Assembly (NCBI GenBank): GCA_040394775.1
Contig: JBEBRN010000093.1
Coordinates: 1 to 9,839, forward strand
DNA length: 9,839 bases
DNA from: 40-80 sp040394775
GTDB lineage: Bacteria; Bacteroidota; Bacteroidia; Flavobacteriales_D; Crocinitomicaceae
Direction: 5' to 3'
The notes beneath the pieces were generated by a model. The model saw nothing but the letters and a program-made list of their open reading frames with translations. It was not told the DNA's origin and did no database searches. Below, one piece after another: positions 7,356-9,839 of the stretch (its first letter is position 1; every line of letters begins with the position of its first letter). Made by a program: the position numbers and the translations under genes.

Positions 7356-7856
7356 ATGAAAACAATTATTATATCACTTCTGCTGATAACTATTTCATTA
7401 GGAGTCTATTCTCAAGAATTTCAAGTTCCTGAAAACTATGTCCTAGATAAAGCGGAAGACTACGCAACCTATGAACAAGATGTTCTTGATGGGATAAATT
7501 GGATTATGGATACACCTATAAATAAGCAAGCCAATAAACGAAAAAATGTCAACACCTTCTTATTAAAATGGTTGGCAGGTAGTCCGAATGTGAGTCTTGA
7601 AATCAAAACTGAGATTGTCACTTTCATTAAGCCCAATCCAGACTTATTGATGATATTTATGGGAGGATGGACAAAATATGCACTGGAATCAAAAGATTAT
7701 GATAATAAGGTTGCAGGGACAACAGCTGGAATAGAAGCTGTCATTGATTTCTACACTACCAATAAAGCATTTATGTCGAAGGATAAGAATGTGGAGAAAT
7801 ACATTAAAATGAAAGCCAACGGAACTTTAAAGGGATATATTGAGAAGAATGCATAG
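7356..7856 (+). CDS. Small secreted protein of unknown function
   Basis: The product has 166 residues, with a signal peptide (1-19 or 20, hydrophobic core IIISLLLITISLGV, cleavage near VYSQ-EF). The mature part is mostly helical and polar, with MIFMGGWTKYALESKDY (99-115), AGIEAVIDFYTTNK (124-137) and KNVEKYIKMKANGTLKGYI (144-162). These resemble conserved hypothetical periplasmic proteins I associate with Bacteroidota, but I cannot name a domain. No catalytic motif or lipobox is visible. It begins a run of closely spaced plus-strand genes; its TAG stop overlaps a possible GTG start of the next frame (TAGTG). In the 202 bp upstream gap only an imperfect -7-like TACTTTTA (about 7262-7269) is seen. 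Confidence 0.75.
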   Translation: MKTIIISLLLITISLGVYSQEFQVPENYVLDKAEDYATYEQDVLDGINWIMDTPINKQANKRKNVNTFLLKWLAGSPNVSLEIKTEIVTFIKPNPDLLMIFMGGWTKYALESKDYDNKVAGTTAGIEAVIDFYTTNKAFMSKDKNVEKYIKMKANGTLKGYIEKNA

Positions 7857-7864
7857 TGAAAAAA

Positions 7865-8458
7865 ATGAAATACATAAAAAATAGTATTCTTCCACTCCTA
7901 CTCTTTTGTTTTGGAACGACATTTTCTCAAACGACAGATAGTTTAAGTGTTTCGCCCAATCCATTTAGTAGTTCGACAGTTATTCATTTTGAAATTGTTC
8001 AAACGGACACTATTACATTGCAGGTTCTCACTATGTCTGCACAAGTAGTAGAAACTTATTTTCAATCGACCGTTTTACCAAGTGGACACTACAATATCAA
8101 CTTAATCGGCGATAGCTTATCAGATGGAATGTATCTCGTTCACCTTGAAATTGGATCATCAAAATCATTGAATGTAAAAGTGGTTAAAAAGAGTTCAACT
8201 ATTAGTATTGAAGAAAATCTACTGTTGAGTAATTCGCTTATTTTCCCGAATCCAACAACGAATTCTCTAACTATTCCTACGGAAGGACGTAAGACGATTG
8301 TACTAACAGATTTGAATGGGAAAATAGTTCAGAAAATCGAAACAGACAAACAAACGATTTCACTTTCTTCAGAATTAGAAGCAGGAGAATATTACATAAC
8401 AATAGTGTCGAGTAAAAATGAAATAATTACGACACGAATAATGGTGAAAAATGAATAA
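7865..8458 (+). CDS. Secreted protein made of two tandem T9SS type A sorting domains
   Basis: From the ATG at 7865 the product has 197 residues: a signal peptide (KNSILPLLLFCFGTTFSQ, about 5-22), then two copies of a T9SS C-terminal sorting domain. Copy 1 (about 28-109) starts with SVSPNPFSS and has LPSGHYNINL and LSDGMYLVHLEIG before VKVVKK. Copy 2 (about 123-195) starts with IFPNPTTNSLTI and has LTDLNGKIVQK and LEAGEYYITIVSS before TTRIMVKN. In the family, this domain directs the passenger through the outer-membrane T9SS and is then removed by PorU, with the cargo attached to the surface or released. Here no separate cargo domain is left. An in-frame GTG at 7856 overlapping the upstream stop is an alternative start (three residues more); ATG is preferred because of the A-rich leader and signal peptide. 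The lipoprotein gene follows after 16 nt. Confidence 0.85.
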   Translation: MKYIKNSILPLLLFCFGTTFSQTTDSLSVSPNPFSSSTVIHFEIVQTDTITLQVLTMSAQVVETYFQSTVLPSGHYNINLIGDSLSDGMYLVHLEIGSSKSLNVKVVKKSSTISIEENLLLSNSLIFPNPTTNSLTIPTEGRKTIVLTDLNGKIVQKIETDKQTISLSSELEAGEYYITIVSSKNEIITTRIMVKNE

Positions 8459-8474
8459 CTTATAAAAAAAAAAC

Positions 8475-8999
8475 ATGAAATATATTTTAGGATTATGTAT
8501 TGTTGTTTCCTTTTTAGGATGTAAAAAGATCGATAAATTGACGCAGTTTAATATGGATTTTAATCAAACGGCCGTGATTCCAGCGTCAAGTAGTATTAAC
8601 CTACCTTTCAACATCTTAACACCAGAGATGGAGACAAATTCAGCTTCTACATTTGAAATTCACGATACTCGAAAAGATTTGATTGAAGAAATTAAGTTAA
8701 CCACTCTAGCATTAACACTCACTTCTCCGAGCAATACCGATTTTAGTTTTTTGAAATCAATAAGTCTTTACATCTCAGCAGATGGACTTCCTGAGACAAA
8801 AATTGCGTGGAGAGATGATATTCCTCAAGATGTTTCCGTTTTCAATCTAACCGTAGCGAACACGGATATCAAAGAATACATTAAAAAAGATAATTTTTCC
8901 TTGCGTTTGAATACTGTCACAGATGAAGTTTTAACTCAAGATCACGAAATTGCGATACATTCTGTATTGTTTGTAGATGCTAAGATATTAGGTCAGTAG
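8475..8999 (+). CDS. Small lipoprotein of unknown function
   Basis: The 174-residue product has a short lipoprotein signal MKYILGLCIVVSFLGC with the lipobox Cys at 16, followed by KK, so it should be anchored in the inner or outer membrane. The mature part looks beta-rich with many Thr/Ser residues (LTTLALTLTSPSNTDFSFLKSISLYIS, about 75-101). I recognise no domain; the strand pattern with LTSPSNTDFSFLKSISLYI recalls Bacteroidota lipoproteins of unknown function that follow secreted proteins. It sits 16 nt after the tandem sorting-domain gene and 25 nt before the HutD-family gene, consistent with one operon. The leader is a plain A-run (AAAAAAAAAC) before ATG. Confidence 0.75.
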   Translation: MKYILGLCIVVSFLGCKKIDKLTQFNMDFNQTAVIPASSSINLPFNILTPEMETNSASTFEIHDTRKDLIEEIKLTTLALTLTSPSNTDFSFLKSISLYISADGLPETKIAWRDDIPQDVSVFNLTVANTDIKEYIKKDNFSLRLNTVTDEVLTQDHEIAIHSVLFVDAKILGQ

Positions 9000-9024
9000 A
9001 AATATGAATGATTACACCTCCTAA

Positions 9025-9567
9025 ATGAAATTTAGCATTATCTCTAAAAACGATATTTCACCAAGTACTTGGGACGGTGGAAAAACCTATGAATATTTTA
9101 TTTACCCAAAGACATCGTCCTATTCTCAGAAAAATTTTATTTTTCGAATAAGCAGCGCAACAATCGAGAAACAACCTTCTATTTTTACACAATTTGATGG
9201 CTACAAACGCTATCTTGTGATGCTTGATAACGATTTAAAGATACAGCGAAACGGTAGTGACGAAACATATTCCAACAATGAAATTTTTGAATTCAATTCA
9301 GCCGATATAATTCATTCTTTTTCAACTGGAAATGATTTTAATCTGATGGTTAAAATGGATGAAGATACTATTGATATAAAAGTGATTCATTTGAAAGGTG
9401 ACTATACGCAATCGTTTATTTTTGTCTTTGCCATTGAAGCAGTACAACTAACGTTAAATCAAACGGAAGTGAAACTGGTTAAAGATGATTTATTAATCAT
9501 AGAAAATGTTAATAATGAAATAATTACATGTTTTAGCAACCGAAAAATGATTGTTGGTTACAGGTGA
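9025..9567 (+). CDS. HutD/Ves-family protein
   Basis: The 180-residue product has no signal peptide and should be cytoplasmic. Family marks of HutD/Ves (a bicupin-like fold) are visible: W16-x-GG (WDGGKTYEYFIYP, 16-28), the RIS motif at 41-43 (FIFRISSATIEKQPSIF) followed by FDGYKRYLVMLDNDL (57-71), and DFNLMVK (104-110). HutD genes often lie in histidine-use operons, and Ves is a cold- and stress-linked protein in E. coli; the biochemical role is not settled. No hut genes are visible here. Two tiny frames precede it: ATG at 9004 encodes six residues and stops exactly before the ATG, and ATG at 9008 also encodes six residues and stops across the start (ATGA). This could couple translation, but chance is as likely. 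It is the last gene of the run. Confidence 0.85.
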   Translation: MKFSIISKNDISPSTWDGGKTYEYFIYPKTSSYSQKNFIFRISSATIEKQPSIFTQFDGYKRYLVMLDNDLKIQRNGSDETYSNNEIFEFNSADIIHSFSTGNDFNLMVKMDEDTIDIKVIHLKGDYTQSFIFVFAIEAVQLTLNQTEVKLVKDDLLIIENVNNEIITCFSNRKMIVGYR

Positions 9568-9708
9568 TTATCTTCCTATCTCTCCTTACCAGCTTATTAT
9601 TCCTACTAACGAAGAAAAAAGCACATCCACTCAACACATAATCAAACGTATTTAATGAAAAATAGACCATTCTTATTTCTTACTTACATTACGTTTCAAC
9701 ATTTCTAT

Positions 9709-9716
9709 TAAATTTG
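9709..9716 (+). promoter_or_regulatory. -7 box TAAATTTG, candidate promoter for a gene at the right edge
   Basis: TAAATTTG fits the Bacteroidota TAnnTTTG consensus. The start of transcription would be near 9721, about 70 nt before the ATG at 9790. No clear TTG element is present at the right distance upstream, so this rests on the -7 box alone. Confidence 0.4.
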
Positions 9717-9720
9717 AGCC

Positions 9721-9758
9721 TTCGTATTTGCTATTTTCACCCAATTAAGTAATACGAA
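9721..9758. repeat. Perfect 8 bp inverted repeat right after the candidate promoter
   Basis: TTCGTATT (9721-9728) and AATACGAA (9751-9758) are exact inverted arms around a 22 nt spacer. The left arm begins 5 nt after the -7 box, where the transcript should start, so the repeat could be an operator or a 5'-end hairpin. The rest of 9568-9839 shows no terminator, RNA gene or other repeat. Confidence 0.4.
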
Positions 9759-9789
9759 AACAATAAACACTATATCTCAAAGATAAAAG

Positions 9790-9839
9790 ATGACGGTAAA
9801 ACAATTATTTAGAAAGTCGGTTCAATACTTAAGTATAAA
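9790..9839 (+). CDS. Possible 5' end of a gene cut by the window edge
   Basis: ATG at 9790 opens a frame with no stop up to the window end, encoding MTVKQLFRKSVQYLSI and continuing beyond it. It lies about 70 nt after the -7 box at 9709-9716, with an A-rich leader (AAAGATAAAAG). Sixteen codons are too few to identify a product; chance is possible in such AT-rich DNA. Confidence 0.35.
   Translation, partial: MTVKQLFRKSVQYLSI

Noticed and set aside
9010..9024. ACACCTCCTAA before the HutD-family start, resembling the 16S rRNA 3' tail
   Set aside because: It is the anti-Shine-Dalgarno sequence, not a ribosome binding site, and with no other rRNA similarity nearby it is most likely chance.

Overview
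The window looks like a chromosomal segment of a low-GC Bacteroidota member, most likely of the order Flavobacteriales. The reasons are -7 boxes of the Bacteroidota type (TAnnTTTG), A-rich leaders instead of Shine-Dalgarno sites, type IX secretion (T9SS) sorting domains, a WG-repeat protein and a 7TM-AraC fusion regulator. The genus cannot be fixed from the sequence.

Left edge (1-468). The minus strand carries the first ~214 nt of a group II intron ribozyme, domain I of a class C-like intron. Its maturase ORF must lie beyond the left edge. The 5' exon is an imperfect fold-back element (about 215-340). The exon ends in TTTTGT, which pairs with a candidate EBS1 (ACAAAG, positions 62-67 on the minus strand). 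A -7 box at 437-444 then starts the next gene.

Housekeeping pair (469-3849). A secreted WG-repeat protein (+) converges on a DEAD-box RNA helicase (-), and the two coding regions overlap tail to tail by 7 bp. Each gene has the same -7 octamer, TATCTTTG, just before its start codon.

Middle (3850-5914). A strong hairpin with T-runs on both sides (3943-3983) is followed by about 410 bp in which I see no gene. Next is a minus-strand membrane-bound AraC-type regulator (seven predicted membrane segments plus a double HTH domain). It is divergent, across a 356 bp intergenic region, from the genes to its right.

Right half (5915-9567). All genes are on the plus strand in two probable transcription units. 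The first encodes a lipoprotein with an outer-membrane beta-barrel look and a small DUF1648 membrane protein. The second encodes a small secreted protein of unknown function, a protein that is almost only two tandem T9SS type A sorting domains, a small lipoprotein, and a HutD/Ves-family cupin-like cytoplasmic protein. Five of the six products are predicted to be exported or in a membrane, which suggests cell-envelope functions, but no pathway can be assigned. The right edge (9568-9839) has a promoter-like box, an inverted repeat, and possibly the first 16 codons of another plus-strand gene.
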